Source of the DNA: Celeribacter persicus
Lineage (GTDB): Bacteria > Pseudomonadota > Alphaproteobacteria > Rhodobacterales > Rhodobacteraceae
Reading direction: 5' to 3'
Assembly: GCF_003050785.1 (NCBI RefSeq)
Contig: NZ_QAOH01000009.1
Location: forward strand, 62,001-126,000
Length of the DNA: 64,000 bases
Shown here: piece after piece, positions 1 through 8,484 of the stretch
Numbering within the stretch: the first letter of the stretch is position 1
How the letters are laid out: every line of letters begins with the position of its first letter
Translations under genes and position numbers: made by a program
The notes under the pieces: model-generated
The model's input: only the letters and a program-made list of their open reading frames with translations
What the model was told of the DNA's origin: nothing
The model's database searches: none

Positions 1-134
1 CCAATAAGACCGGCGCATGCCGCTGGCGACAGATTGGCAAGGATGAGAACGGCGTGCGCTGGCGCTGTCCGGTCTGTGGCGCAGAGGCCGAGACCGAAGA
101 GGGGGAGCCTAAGTTCTGCGGCGGGCGGGAATAG
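1..134 (+). CDS. C-terminal end of a small zinc-ribbon-like protein (partial)
   Basis: The window opens inside a reading frame that runs in phase from base 3 to a TAG at 132-134. The visible 43 residues contain a Cys-Pro-Val-Cys knuckle followed about 17 residues later by a further Cys (FCGG), with one more Cys upstream. Such spacing suggests a small zinc ribbon, and the tail is rich in Glu. No start or upstream half is visible, so the family cannot be named. The next gene starts 157 bases later on the same strand; the gap holds only a short GCTGC-GTT-GCAGC hairpin and purine-rich sequence before the next start. Confidence 0.5.
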   Translation, partial: NKTGACRWRQIGKDENGVRWRCPVCGAEAETEEGEPKFCGGRE

Positions 135-291
135 CACGCGTCTCTGAAAACTCCTGAAAGATGTATCCCCGGCGCTGCGTTGCAGCATGCGCATGACGAC
201 TATGCGCCATATGGGGGCTGTCACAGGTGGCGTTGCGGCATACCTATGTGCGCAAGGGAGGGCCCAAAGGACCCTTAACGGAGACTGACAC

Positions 292-462
292 ATGACCCTG
301 CACGACGCGAAACTGAAAGACGCCGCCGCGAAAGAGACCACGATGAAAGTCTCCGAATGGCTGGAATACTATGCACCGTCCACCCCGGCGGTGAACACCG
401 GCGAGCAAATGGCACCACGCAAGCTGGACGTGCTCGACCAGATGTACGCCTATTACGAATAA
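292..462 (+). CDS. 56-aa hypothetical protein
   Basis: A short frame from ATG 292 to TAA 460-462 encodes 56 residues, charged at the N-terminus and ending in a Tyr-rich MYAYYE tail, with a WLEYYAPSTP segment in the middle. A weak purine-rich ribosome site (GGAGA) lies about 8 bases before the ATG, and a strong stem-loop terminator follows at 487-508, which together support a genuine transcribed gene. There is no signal peptide or membrane segment. I recognise no family; it looks like a small conserved cytosolic protein, and no function can be assigned. Confidence 0.6.
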   Translation: MTLHDAKLKDAAAKETTMKVSEWLEYYAPSTPAVNTGEQMAPRKLDVLDQMYAYYE

Positions 463-486
463 GGCATCGCCTGATCGTTTGAGTGA

Positions 487-508
487 AAAAGCCCCTCGCG
501 GGGCTTTT
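487..508. terminator. Bidirectional stem-loop terminator
   Basis: AAAAGCCCC and GGGGCTTTT form a perfect 9-bp stem around a TCGC loop. The A and T flanks make it usable on both strands, so it can end both the 56-aa gene to the left and the aldo/keto reductase that finishes at 515 from the right. Confidence 0.8.
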
Positions 509-514
509 GTCATT

Positions 515-1504
515 TCAGCAATAGCGTTCGACGCCGACCATTTGTGCGTCGGCATAGCGGTCGCCCGCCGCCCAGCCCGCAGGCAGAATCTGCTCGATTT
601 CCCAAAGATCGTCCTCCGAGAGGCCGATTTCTCCCGCATCGGCCCAGTCGGCGAGGTGTTCTTTCGTCCTCGTGCCGGGGATCGGGATGAGGTGATCACC
701 CTGATGCAGCACCCATGCGAGCGCCAGTGCAGGTGTAGAGACGCCCTTTTTCGCGGCATAGGTTCGGAATGCGCGGATATACTCCATGTTTTCCAACCAG
801 TTTTGGCCCATGAAGCGCGGGTTCGATTTGCGGAAATCACTGTCGTGGAAAGCGGCGGGGTCGAGATCGGCGACACCCAGCGCCCCACGCGCGATGGGGG
901 AGAAGGGGACGAAGGTAATGCCCAGCTCCTCGCAGGTCTGGATCACGCCCAACTCAGGCTGACGGGTCCAGAGCGAGTATTCGTTTTGGACGGCAGTAAC
1001 AGGCACGACCTTGTGCGCACGGCGAATGGTCGAGGGCGCAACCTCGGAAAGGCCCCAGGCGTCGATCAATCCCTCTTCGATGAACTTACCCATGGTCTCG
1101 GCGACTTTCTCGACGGGAAGTTCCTGTTGCCGACGGTGGATGTAGTAAAGCTCGACCTTGTCGCGATTCAGCTTTTCGAGCGAGCTTTCCAGCTCGGCGC
1201 GAATGTAATCTTCCTCATTGTTGAACGCGCGGGGCGGTCCGGGGATGATGCCGACTTTGGTCGCAAGCGTCACCTGCGCACTGCTTTCCTTGAGGTACTG
1301 GCCGATGATCCGTTCGGAACGGCCCATGCCATAGAGATTCGCGGTGTCCCAGAAGTCGATGCCCGCGGCCTCGACTGCGGCGAGGGTTTCGAGCGAGGTC
1401 TCGTCATCGGCCGCGCCGAAGAACCCTGCGAAGCTCATGCAGCCAAAGCCGATGGCGCTCACCATCGGGCCATTTGCGCCGAGCTGGCGCTTGGGCATGC
1501 TCAT
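515..1504 (-). CDS. Aldo/keto reductase family oxidoreductase
   Basis: This 329-residue protein is a cytosolic NADP(H)-dependent (beta/alpha)8-barrel oxidoreductase of the AKR superfamily, probably reducing an aldehyde or ketone whose identity is unknown. The catalytic tetrad is visible: Asp and Tyr in DTANLYG (about residues 52-57), Lys in LATKVG (about 84) and His in YYIHR (about 116). The C-terminal phosphate-binding segment [12 protein letters not shown] is also present. Length is normal. The ATG at 1504 overlaps the deoD stop by 4 bases (ATGA), so the two are translationally coupled with deoD upstream. Co-location with a nucleoside phosphorylase is compatible with sugar-aldehyde handling, but that is inference. 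Confidence 0.88.
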   Translation of the reverse strand: MSMPKRQLGANGPMVSAIGFGCMSFAGFFGAADDETSLETLAAVEAAGIDFWDTANLYGMGRSERIIGQYLKESSAQVTLATKVGIIPGPPRAFNNEEDYIRAELESSLEKLNRDKVELYYIHRRQQELPVEKVAETMGKFIEEGLIDAWGLSEVAPSTIRRAHKVVPVTAVQNEYSLWTRQPELGVIQTCEELGITFVPFSPIARGALGVADLDPAAFHDSDFRKSNPRFMGQNWLENMEYIRAFRTYAAKKGVSTPALALAWVLHQGDHLIPIPGTRTKEHLADWADAGEIGLSEDDLWEIEQILPAGWAAGDRYADAQMVGVERYC

Positions 1505-2211
1505 GCGAAAGCCGCCTCAAGCGCGATCTCGACCATGTCGCCAAAGCTCCTCTCGCGTTGATCGGACGGAAGCGCCTCATGTGTCAGCAAGTGATCGGAC
1601 ACGGTCATCACACCCAATGCGCGGACGCCATGACGGGCGGCGACGGTGTAAAGCTCGGCGGCTTCCATTTCGACACCGAGGATGCCGTGGCGGATCATCA
1701 CCTCATCGAGGTCGGGACGCTCGGCATAGAACACGTCGGAGGAATAGATATTGCCGACATGCACGCCGGTGTCTTTCTGACGCGCGGCGGCAACGGCGGC
1801 TTCCAGAAGACCGTAATCGGCACAGGGTGCGTAGTTGATTTCCTTGAAAAAACCAGCGGACGGCGTCGTGCCCATGGTGGTCGCGGTCATGGCGATGATC
1901 ACGTCGCGCACCTTGATATGATGCTGCATCGCGCCGCAGGAGCCGATGCGGATCAGCGTTTTGGCGCCGTACTCCGTGATCAACTCATTGGCGTAGATCG
2001 AGATCGAGGGCATTCCCATGCCGGAGCCGTGGATGGTGACGCGGTTGCCCTTGTACGTGCCGGTGAAGCCAAACATGCCGCGCACTTCGTTCACCAGCTT
2101 GATGTCCTCAAGATAGGTTTCTGCGGCCCATTTGGCGCGGTAAGGATCGCCCGGCATCAGGACGGTTTCGGCAATATCGCCCGGCTGGGCGGAAATATGG
2201 GGGGTCGGCAT
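1501..2211 (-). CDS. deoD: Purine-nucleoside phosphorylase, DeoD type
   Basis: DeoD splits purine (deoxy)nucleosides with phosphate to free base and (deoxy)ribose-1-phosphate. The 236 residues start [23 protein letters not shown], match the bacterial hexameric family along their length, and contain the phosphate-binding GMGMPS segment, RIGSCGA and the base/ribose-site VEMEAAELY motif with the catalytic SD in VSDHLL. I chose the ATG at 2211 because a GAGG site lies 9 bases upstream and the homologous N-terminus begins there; the frame stays open further upstream without homology. It is followed directly by the aldo/keto reductase and is divergent from the secreted protein at 2278. Two BMP-type importers and xdhABC in the window fit a purine salvage and catabolism theme. 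Confidence 0.95.
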   Translation of the reverse strand: MPTPHISAQPGDIAETVLMPGDPYRAKWAAETYLEDIKLVNEVRGMFGFTGTYKGNRVTIHGSGMGMPSISIYANELITEYGAKTLIRIGSCGAMQHHIKVRDVIIAMTATTMGTTPSAGFFKEINYAPCADYGLLEAAVAAARQKDTGVHVGNIYSSDVFYAERPDLDEVMIRHGILGVEMEAAELYTVAARHGVRALGVMTVSDHLLTHEALPSDQRERSFGDMVEIALEAAFA

Positions 2212-2277
2212 GGTCCGTATCCTCGTGGTAAACCTCTTTGGAGGGTATAAAGCCAGCCCGTGCAGGGATTGTATAGG

Positions 2278-2808
2278 ATGCAGAGACCGATTTTTTTGCT
2301 TGCCGCTTTGGGGTCGGTGATCTTGAGCGCGGGGGCGCAGGCACGGGACGGTGCAGAGCTTCGCCTGGTCAAAGCGCTGTTTGCCGAGGTGCAGCCGCTC
2401 TCGATCCGAAAGAACCGGGAATATTGCGGGTATATCGGGTTGACTGCGGAGGGGACGCTGAAAGCCACCCAGCCGAAGCGTGGCGGGAAATATGGTTGTC
2501 GTCCCGGTGATCCGGTGGAGCTTGCCGTGGTGACGGCCTCTTATCACAGCCATGGGGCTTTCGTATCTGGTTATGCTTCTGAAACGCCCTCGGTCGATGA
2601 CATGGAGGCCGATGAGAGCGAGGGTATCGACGGCTGGGTCGCAACGCCCGGCGGGCGGCTTTGGTACATCGACACGACGGAGATGGTGGCAGCACAGGTT
2701 TGTGGTCTGCACTGCCTGCCTTGGGATGCGAAATTCGACCCGGAGGATATGGGGCCTGTCGCGGAAAGCTATTCCTACGATGCGCTCGTCACTTACTTCG
2801 ACGAGTGA
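2278..2808 (+). CDS. Secreted DUF4329-like protein
   Basis: The 176-residue product has a cleavable signal peptide ([22 protein letters not shown]), so it is exported to the periplasm or beyond. The mature part has [11 protein letters not shown] and [10 protein letters not shown], the pattern I associate with DUF4329 domains found in Rhodobacteraceae and in some toxin C-termini, and four Cys residues that could pair. Start: the ATG at 2278 with AGGG 10 bases upstream is preferred over a GTG at 2260, which would add six residues before the signal peptide. It is divergent from deoD and ends 3 bases before the ecm stop on the other strand. The biochemical role is unknown. Confidence 0.72.
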   Translation: MQRPIFLLAALGSVILSAGAQARDGAELRLVKALFAEVQPLSIRKNREYCGYIGLTAEGTLKATQPKRGGKYGCRPGDPVELAVVTASYHSHGAFVSGYASETPSVDDMEADESEGIDGWVATPGGRLWYIDTTEMVAAQVCGLHCLPWDAKFDPEDMGPVAESYSYDALVTYFDE

Positions 2809-2811
2809 GGA

Positions 2812-4806
2812 TCACTCTGCGGCTTTGGAGGCCGGATCGACCAGTGCAACGATGTCGAACATAATGCGATTGAGTTCGAAATCCTTCGGCGTGTAGACGC
2901 GGGCAACCCCGATGGAGCGCAGATAGGTGGCATCCTCTTCGGGGATGATGCCGCCTGCGACCACCGGAATATGTCCCAGTCCCGCCTCTTTCATCTGACG
3001 CATCAGCTCTTCGATCAGCGGAATATGCGAGCCGGACAGGATCGACAGGCCAACCACATGAGCGTCATCGGCTTTGGCGGCGGCAACGATTTCGGCCGGG
3101 GTCAGGCGGATGCCCTCATAAGCGATGTCCATACCGCAGTCGCGAGCGCGGGCGGCGATCTGTTCGGCACCGTTGGAATGCCCGTCGAGGCCGGGTTTGC
3201 CAACGAGGAACTTGAGCTTGCGGCCCAGAGATGCGGACACGCGAGCGACCTCTTCGCGGATCTCGTCCAAGCCTTCGGTGCGGTTCGACGGGTTGGTCGA
3301 GACGCCCGTGGGGCCGCGATACTGGCCGAAGGCCGCGCGCACCACATCTCCCCATTCGCCGGTCGTCGCGCCCGCTTTCGCGGCTTTGATCGAGGCAGGC
3401 ATGACGTTGACGCCGCTGGCCGCCGCCTCGCGCAACTCCTTGAGTGCGGACTGCACGGCTTGCTCGTCGCGGCTCTCGCGCCATGCGGTGAGGCGCGCGA
3501 TCTGATCGGCCTCGGCCTCCGGATCGGCCTTCATGATGCCGCCATCGCCCGCTGTAAGTGGCGAGGGCTCACCCGTGGTCCACTTGTTCACACCGACGAC
3601 AACGGTCTCGCCCGCCTCGATCCGCGCGATGCGTTCGGCATTGGCCTCCACGAGACGCGATTTCATATATTCGATCGCCTCGATCGCGCCGCCCATACTG
3701 TCGAGCGTTTGCAACTCGGCCCGTGCGCCCTCTTTCAGTTCCGCAACCTTGCGCTCCACGGCGGGGTTGTTGTCGAAGAGGTCTTCATATTCGAGAAGGT
3801 CGGTTTCATAGGCGAAAATCTGTTGCATGCGCAGCGACCATTGCTGGTCAAAAGGCCGGGGCAGGCCGAGCGCCTCGTTCCAAGCCGGAAGCTGCACCGC
3901 GCGGGCGCGGGCCTTTTTCGACAGGGTTACGGCCAGCATTTCGATCAGGATGCGGTAAACGTTGTTCTCCGGTTGCTGCTCGGTGAGGCCCAGCGAGTTG
4001 ACCTGCACCCCGTAGCGGAAGCGGCGGAATTTCGGGTCCTCGACGCCGTAACGTTCACGGGTGATCTCGTCCCAAAGCTCCACGAAGGCGCGCATCTTGC
4101 ACATCTCGGTGACAAACCGGATGCCTGCGTTCACGAAAAACGAAATCCGCCCGACCATGGTCGGAAAGGCCTCCGCAGGCACTTTCTCTTTCAGGTCGTC
4201 CAGAACGGCGATGGCGGTTGCCAAGGCGAAGGCAAGTTCTTGCTCCGGCGTCGCACCGGCCTCTTGCAGGTGATAGGAGCAGACGTTCATCGGGTTCCAT
4301 TTCGGCAGGTGCTCGCGCGTGTAGGCGGCGACATCCGTGATCATCCGCAGCGACGGGCGGGGCGGGCAGACATAGGTGCCGCGGGAGAGATATTCCTTGA
4401 TGATGTCGTTCTGAACTGTGCCCTGAAGCCTGGAAATATCCGCGCCCTGTTCTTCCGCGACGGCGATATAAAGCGCCAGAAGCCAAGGCGCGGTCGCGTT
4501 GATCGTCATCGAGGTGTTCATCTGCTCTAGCGGAATCTGGTCGAACAGCATCCGCATGTCGCCCAGATGCGCGACCGGCACGCCGACCTTGCCGACTTCG
4601 CCTTTCGCCAGTTCGTGATCGCTGTCATAACCCGTTTGCGTGGGCAGATCGAAAGCGACGGAGAGGCCGGTCTGGCCCTTGGACAGGTTGGTACGATAAA
4701 GCGCGTTGGAGGCCTTGGCCGTGGAATGCCCCGCATAGGTGCGGAAGAGCCAGGGACGATCTTTGGTGAGGGGATCCTTTTTCACCTCATGTGCCGTGTC
4801 GGTCAT
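2812..4806 (-). CDS. ecm: Ethylmalonyl-CoA mutase (B12-dependent; MeaA/Ecm family)
   Basis: Ecm converts (2R)-ethylmalonyl-CoA to (2S)-methylsuccinyl-CoA in the ethylmalonyl-CoA pathway for growth on acetyl-CoA-generating substrates. The 664 residues comprise an N-terminal TIM-barrel mutase domain (with FDLPTQTGYDSDH and MTINATAPW) and a C-terminal cobalamin-binding domain. The latter shows the DxHxxG signature (DGHSNG, about residue 540), then the GLSILSGSH and VVAGGIIP loops. Length and sequence fit Ecm better than methylmalonyl-CoA mutase, and the divergent ccr neighbour, which makes its substrate, settles the assignment. Start ATG 4806 is preceded by GGGAGG. It needs adenosylcobalamin; cobU is 29 kb away. 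Confidence 0.93.
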   Translation of the reverse strand: MTDTAHEVKKDPLTKDRPWLFRTYAGHSTAKASNALYRTNLSKGQTGLSVAFDLPTQTGYDSDHELAKGEVGKVGVPVAHLGDMRMLFDQIPLEQMNTSMTINATAPWLLALYIAVAEEQGADISRLQGTVQNDIIKEYLSRGTYVCPPRPSLRMITDVAAYTREHLPKWNPMNVCSYHLQEAGATPEQELAFALATAIAVLDDLKEKVPAEAFPTMVGRISFFVNAGIRFVTEMCKMRAFVELWDEITRERYGVEDPKFRRFRYGVQVNSLGLTEQQPENNVYRILIEMLAVTLSKKARARAVQLPAWNEALGLPRPFDQQWSLRMQQIFAYETDLLEYEDLFDNNPAVERKVAELKEGARAELQTLDSMGGAIEAIEYMKSRLVEANAERIARIEAGETVVVGVNKWTTGEPSPLTAGDGGIMKADPEAEADQIARLTAWRESRDEQAVQSALKELREAAASGVNVMPASIKAAKAGATTGEWGDVVRAAFGQYRGPTGVSTNPSNRTEGLDEIREEVARVSASLGRKLKFLVGKPGLDGHSNGAEQIAARARDCGMDIAYEGIRLTPAEIVAAAKADDAHVVGLSILSGSHIPLIEELMRQMKEAGLGHIPVVAGGIIPEEDATYLRSIGVARVYTPKDFELNRIMFDIVALVDPASKAAE

Positions 4807-5196
4807 CGCAAACCTCCCATTCGTGTGTTTATCTTGTTGCGTGCAACAATATTTCTCAGGACGTTTTATGCGTGGAATAATGTGCCAATGTCAATTCGCC
4901 GCGTCGCGGCAGAGCAGGAAAATTTCATGATTTGCCTTGTGACGTAAGGATATTTCTCTGATGATTTTCGAATAACATTGTTGATTTCTTTGGATTTATC
5001 TTATTTTTCTGCATTTGCTCGGTTATATAATTTCAAAAATGATTGCTATAGCATTGCATAATTTCACTTAGGCGCGTATCACCATGTCAGTGCGCCGCGA
5101 TTCTGCATCGCGGCACGGGAGGGTGTTCCAAGGCGGGCTCAACCGGGATCAGAAGCGCGATCCGACGCGGCCTTGGGAAGAACTGGAGGACATGAC
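4807..5196. promoter_or_regulatory. AT-rich divergent control region between ecm and ccr
   Basis: This 390-bp region is strikingly AT-rich against its GC-rich surroundings. It holds an inverted repeat TTGTTGC-GT-GCAACAA at 4834-4849, 28 bases from the ecm start. A perfect palindrome TGCTATAGCA lies at 5044-5053. A consensus -10 TATAAT sits at 5026-5031 reading toward ccr, with no clear -35 (TTATTT at 5001-5006 is weak and spaced 19). TGCAA/TTGCA-type palindromes are typical of short-chain acyl-CoA responsive regulators of the RamB/PccR type, so the 4834 site is a candidate operator. That link is inference. Confidence 0.5.
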
Positions 5197-6477
5197 ATGG
5201 CGCTCGACACCAACCAGCCGGTCTATGAGGTCGAAGAGAAAGAGCTCTACGAGATCGGGGAAATCCCGCCGATGGGCTATGTGCCGCCGAAGATGTACGC
5301 TTGGGCGATCCGGCGTGAACGCCACGGCGAGCCGGAAACCTCCTTCAAGAACGAGGTGGTGGACACACCGAAGCTGGACAGCCACGAGGTGCTTGTCCTC
5401 GTGATGGCGGCGGGTGTGAACTACAACGGTATCTGGGCCGGTCTCGGTGTGCCAATCTCGCCTTTTGACGGCCATGGCGCCGAATATCACATCGCGGGTT
5501 CCGATGCTTCGGGTATCGTCTGGGCGGTTGGCGACCGTGTGAAGAACTGGAAAGTTGGCGACGAGGTTGTGATCCACTGCAATCAGGACGATGGCGACGA
5601 CGAGGAATGTAACGGTGGCGATCCGATGTATTCGCCGTCCCAGCGAATCTGGGGTTACGAGACGCCGGACGGATCGTTCGCGCAGTTCACCCGTGTTCAG
5701 GCGCAGCAACTTCTGCCGCGTCCGAAGCATCTGAGCTGGGAAGAGAGCGCCTGTTATACGCTGACTCTGGCGACCGCCTACCGGATGCTCTTCGGTCATG
5801 CGCCGCACGATCTGAAGCCCGGCCAGACGGTTCTGGTCTGGGGCGCTTCGGGCGGTCTCGGCTCCTTCGCGATCCAACTTGCCAAGGCGGCGGGCGCGCA
5901 TGCGATCGGGGTGATCTCCGGTGAGGACAAGCGCGATTTCGTCATGGGGCTAGGCGCGAAAGGCGTGATCAACCGTAAGGAGTTCGATTGCTGGGGGCAG
6001 TTGCCCAAGGTGAACACGCCGGAATATGCCGCGTGGTTCAAAGAAGCACGTCGGTTCGGCAAGGCGATCTGGGACATCACCGGCAAGGGGAACAACGTCG
6101 ATATGGTGTTCGAACACCCCGGTGAGGCGACTTTCCCGGTGTCTTCCTTCGTTTGCAAGAAGGGCGGCATGGTGGTGATCTGTGCCGGGACCTCCGGGTT
6201 CAACTGTACCTTCGACGTGCGTTACATCTGGATGCATCAGAAGCGCTTGCAGGGGTCTCACTTCGCCCACCTGAAACAGGCCGCCGCAGCCAATCGTCTG
6301 GTGATCGAGGAAAAAATCGACCCCTGCATGTCGGAAGTGTTCAGCTATGAAGATATTCCGGCGGCACATATGAAGATGCTGAAAAACCAGCACAAACCGG
6401 GCAACATGGCAGTTCTGGTGCAGTCGCCGAAAACCGGGCTTCATACGTTGCAGGATGTACTTGACGCTGGAAAATAA
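5197..6477 (+). CDS. ccrA: Crotonyl-CoA carboxylase/reductase
   Basis: Ccr reductively carboxylates crotonyl-CoA with NADPH and CO2 to ethylmalonyl-CoA, the defining step of the ethylmalonyl-CoA pathway. The 426-residue protein is a medium-chain dehydrogenase/reductase. It has an N-terminal GroES-like domain, a Rossmann NADPH site (VWGASGGLGSFAIQ, from about residue 212) and a C-terminal substrate domain with FEHPGEATFPVSSF. Length is normal. The start is ATG 5197 because GGAGG lies 7 bases upstream and MALDTNQP is the usual N-terminus. It faces away from ecm across a shared control region and ends in a strong terminator. A single-gene transcription unit is likely. Confidence 0.95.
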   Translation: MALDTNQPVYEVEEKELYEIGEIPPMGYVPPKMYAWAIRRERHGEPETSFKNEVVDTPKLDSHEVLVLVMAAGVNYNGIWAGLGVPISPFDGHGAEYHIAGSDASGIVWAVGDRVKNWKVGDEVVIHCNQDDGDDEECNGGDPMYSPSQRIWGYETPDGSFAQFTRVQAQQLLPRPKHLSWEESACYTLTLATAYRMLFGHAPHDLKPGQTVLVWGASGGLGSFAIQLAKAAGAHAIGVISGEDKRDFVMGLGAKGVINRKEFDCWGQLPKVNTPEYAAWFKEARRFGKAIWDITGKGNNVDMVFEHPGEATFPVSSFVCKKGGMVVICAGTSGFNCTFDVRYIWMHQKRLQGSHFAHLKQAAAANRLVIEEKIDPCMSEVFSYEDIPAAHMKMLKNQHKPGNMAVLVQSPKTGLHTLQDVLDAGK

Positions 6478-6512
6478 GATCTTCCTGAGAGGGGCGCAAT
6501 CCCCGTGCAATG

Positions 6513-6547
6513 TCCCGCCCTCGTTATGAGAGGGCGGGATTTTTTTT
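6513..6547 (+). terminator. Rho-independent terminator of ccr
   Basis: TCCCGCCCTC (6513-6522) and GAGGGCGGGA (6530-6539) form a perfect 10-bp stem with a 7-base loop, followed by eight T residues (6540-6547). Confidence 0.92.
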
Positions 6548-6790
6548 GGCTGTTAGAGGGGCGCAACTATCGGTTGATTTTGCCTCTGCGCCTCGATGCG
6601 GCTTCGCAAATCCTGAAATCCTCCGCATCTCAACGAGCAATCTCGTGAAAATTAACGGAATATTTGAATTCATCCGGTTACGTGAACTTACCTCACCATT
6701 TATGGGGAGGGTGAAACCGCGAATATCAAAATGCAAAATCCATGCCTAAAGTTGAAAATACACCCATCCGAATGCCGAAAGAGGGTTTAC

Positions 6791-7000
6791 ATGCGCAACG
6801 ATTGGATTCTTGATGTACTCACAGATCTGCGGACTTTCGCGGAACAGAACGGGCTGACAACGAGCGCGGAACAGCTCGCCGATACCTGTCTTGTTGTGGC
6901 CGCAGAACTGTCGAACAGGGATCAGGCCGCGTTGTCGGAACAGGCGGGGGTGCATGGCGACGGAGTTGCAAGACTTTCTGGAGGTTATTCAGCAAGTTGA
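6791..7000 (+). CDS. 69-aa small protein overlapping the start of luxR
   Basis: ATG 6791 has AGAGGG 5 bases upstream and opens a 69-residue frame, MRNDWILDVLTDLRTFAEQNGL..., that is helical and acidic. Its last 47 bases overlap the luxR start in another frame, so the two genes are probably translationally coupled. The 5' part looks like a genuine helical protein (Trp-Ile-Leu-Asp-Val-Leu heptads, paired Leu) whereas the tail after about residue 45, inside luxR, looks compositionally random. I recall similar small ORFs ahead of Roseobacter luxR genes, but cannot verify this. It may modulate LuxR or simply drive coupled translation; the function is unknown. The 243-bp gap before it is AT-rich with no other gene. 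Confidence 0.65.
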   Translation: MRNDWILDVLTDLRTFAEQNGLTTSAEQLADTCLVVAAELSNRDQAALSEQAGVHGDGVARLSGGYSAS

Positions 7001-7667
7001 CACGTTTGAGAGGTTTCAGGAGGCGACCGTCGGGTTGCGCGATCTCCTGAATATTACTCATGTTGTTTACCATTGGGTAAACAGTGTCGGGGAACGCTTC
7101 GGCGCGGGCACCTACTCCTCGGAATGGGTCGATCGCTATCTCGAAAAAGATTACCTGCGCATGGACCCGGTGCTGTTCGGTTGTTTCCAGCGCTTCACGC
7201 CGGTCAACTGGAAGCAGCTCGACTGGTCCTCCAAAGCAGCAAAAGCCTTTTTTCGCGATGCGCTGGATCACGGGGTCGGCAATCAGGGCTACACAATCCC
7301 ATTGCGTGGCCCGAATGGTCAGTTCGCGCTTCTGACCCTCAGCCATAATGCCACGGATGATCAATGGGAGCGTTTCATCACGCGCTACGAACGTGATCTG
7401 ATGATCGTCGCGCATGAGTTCAACAAGAAGGCCCTGTCTTTCGATGCGCCGGGAGATGTGCAGAGTGGTCCGACCTTGTCGCCCCGGGAAACCGCCGCCA
7501 TTACGTTGATCGCCAAGGGGTTTAGCCGTGGGCAGGCGGCGGCCGAGATGAGGATATCGGAGCATACCCTGCGGGTTTATATCGAATCTGCGCGGCACAA
7601 ACTCGGGGCGATGAACACGACTCATGCCGTGGCTCGGGCTCTCTCCTTAGGGTTGATCATCATCTGA
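6954..7667 (+). CDS. luxR: LuxR-family autoinducer-binding transcriptional regulator
   Basis: A 237-residue quorum-sensing regulator that binds an acyl-homoserine lactone and controls promoters. The N-terminal autoinducer domain shows the conserved Trp/Tyr/Asp-Pro pocket residues in TYSSEWVDRYL and RMDPVL. The C-terminal GerE-type helix-turn-helix begins LSPRETAAITLIAKGFSRGQ and ends in SARHKLGAMNTTHAVARALS. ATG 6954 is chosen because MATELQDF starts the conserved domain and GGGGG precedes it; a longer upstream reading lacks homology. It lies directly before luxI on the same strand with 159 bp between, the usual cognate arrangement. Confidence 0.93.
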   Translation: MATELQDFLEVIQQVDTFERFQEATVGLRDLLNITHVVYHWVNSVGERFGAGTYSSEWVDRYLEKDYLRMDPVLFGCFQRFTPVNWKQLDWSSKAAKAFFRDALDHGVGNQGYTIPLRGPNGQFALLTLSHNATDDQWERFITRYERDLMIVAHEFNKKALSFDAPGDVQSGPTLSPRETAAITLIAKGFSRGQAAAEMRISEHTLRVYIESARHKLGAMNTTHAVARALSLGLIII

Positions 7668-7735
7668 GTGCCGATTTACGTCAGGTTGCGCAGGATTTCT
7701 GCATAAAAAATGCTCTGGAGCGTGTTCCGGGATCT

Positions 7736-7794
7736 GTACGCGAATGGCGTACGCCCGGGGTAGTCTATGGTTAACTCTTGGACGCTAATGTCCA
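7736..7794. promoter_or_regulatory. Inverted repeats in the luxR-luxI gap (lux-box candidates)
   Basis: Two inverted repeats lie in the 159-bp gap before luxI: GTACGC-GAATG-GCGTAC at 7736-7752 (preceded by CT, so CTGTACGC) and TGGAC-GCTAAT-GTCCA at 7779-7794. The first resembles the CTGT half of a lux box and sits about 75 bp before the luxI start, a suitable place for LuxR autoinduction. A single GTTAAC half-site lies at 7770-7775. luxI itself has AGGAG 10 bases before its ATG. The assignment of either repeat to LuxR is inference. Confidence 0.45.
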
Positions 7795-7826
7795 GTTGAG
7801 TTGACGGAGACAGGAGATATATCCCA

Positions 7827-8465
7827 ATGCTGCGCTATATTTACGGACAAGACCTTTGCCATTTCCCGCTGCTGCGCGACACCATGTTCCGGGACCGCGC
7901 CGATCAGTTCAAACGCCGTCTCGGGTGGGACGTGCATGTCAATGCCGCAGGCGAGGAACATGATGAATACGACGAGATCAACCCGCTCTATGTGATCTGG
8001 CAAAAGCCCGATGGCACCCACGGCGGTTCGATGCGGTTCCTGCCGACGACGGGGAACACGATGGTGAACGATCATTTCCTGTTCCTGACCGATGGGGTGC
8101 GGATCGAAAGCCCGTTCATCTGGGAGTGCACCCGCTTTTGCCTCGCCCCCGGCGCGGATCGCCAGGTGACTGCCGCGCTCACGCTGGGTGCGGGCGAGAT
8201 CATGGAGGAATTCCACCTCAAGCATTTCGTCGGTGTGTTCGACCCGCGGATGGAACGCATCTATTCGCTCATGGGGCTCAAGCCCGATGTGCTTGGCCGG
8301 TCCGGCGAGGGTCGGGAGGCGGTCGGTGTCGGGCTTTGGGAGATGCACGAAGAAGTGTTCGCACCGACGCTTGAGAAAGCCGGCATTGATCGCGAGACCT
8401 CGAAGCGCTGGTTCCGTGACGCCTTCGATCATCCCTATGTCGAGGATCAGCGTGCCATCGCCTGA
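7827..8465 (+). CDS. luxI: Acyl-homoserine-lactone synthase (LuxI family)
   Basis: LuxI makes N-acyl-homoserine lactone from S-adenosylmethionine and acyl-ACP. The 212 residues carry the invariant family positions: Arg24, Phe28 and Trp34 in FRDRADQFKRRLGW, Asp46 and Asp49, Arg70 in GSMRFLPT, and Glu99 and Arg102 in WECTRF. The C-terminal half is somewhat diverged (MEEFHLKHFVGVFDPRMERIY), as is common. It probably forms a cognate pair with the luxR gene just upstream. The acyl chain made cannot be read from sequence. The next gene, a helicase, begins 41 bases downstream without an obvious terminator. Confidence 0.95.
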   Translation: MLRYIYGQDLCHFPLLRDTMFRDRADQFKRRLGWDVHVNAAGEEHDEYDEINPLYVIWQKPDGTHGGSMRFLPTTGNTMVNDHFLFLTDGVRIESPFIWECTRFCLAPGADRQVTAALTLGAGEIMEEFHLKHFVGVFDPRMERIYSLMGLKPDVLGRSGEGREAVGVGLWEMHEEVFAPTLEKAGIDRETSKRWFRDAFDHPYVEDQRAIA

Positions 8466-8484
8466 TCCCTCTGGCGCCCCGTGC

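Noticed and set aside
1501-2712. Extension of deoD to a 403-residue protein
   Set aside because: The extra N-terminal 167 residues lack homology and overlap a divergent secreted-protein gene; a good ribosome site marks ATG 2211.
2971-4530. 519-aa open frame antisense to ecm
   Set aside because: Its sequence is the complement shadow of the mutase gene; high GC third positions keep antisense frames open. No start signal or recognisable family.
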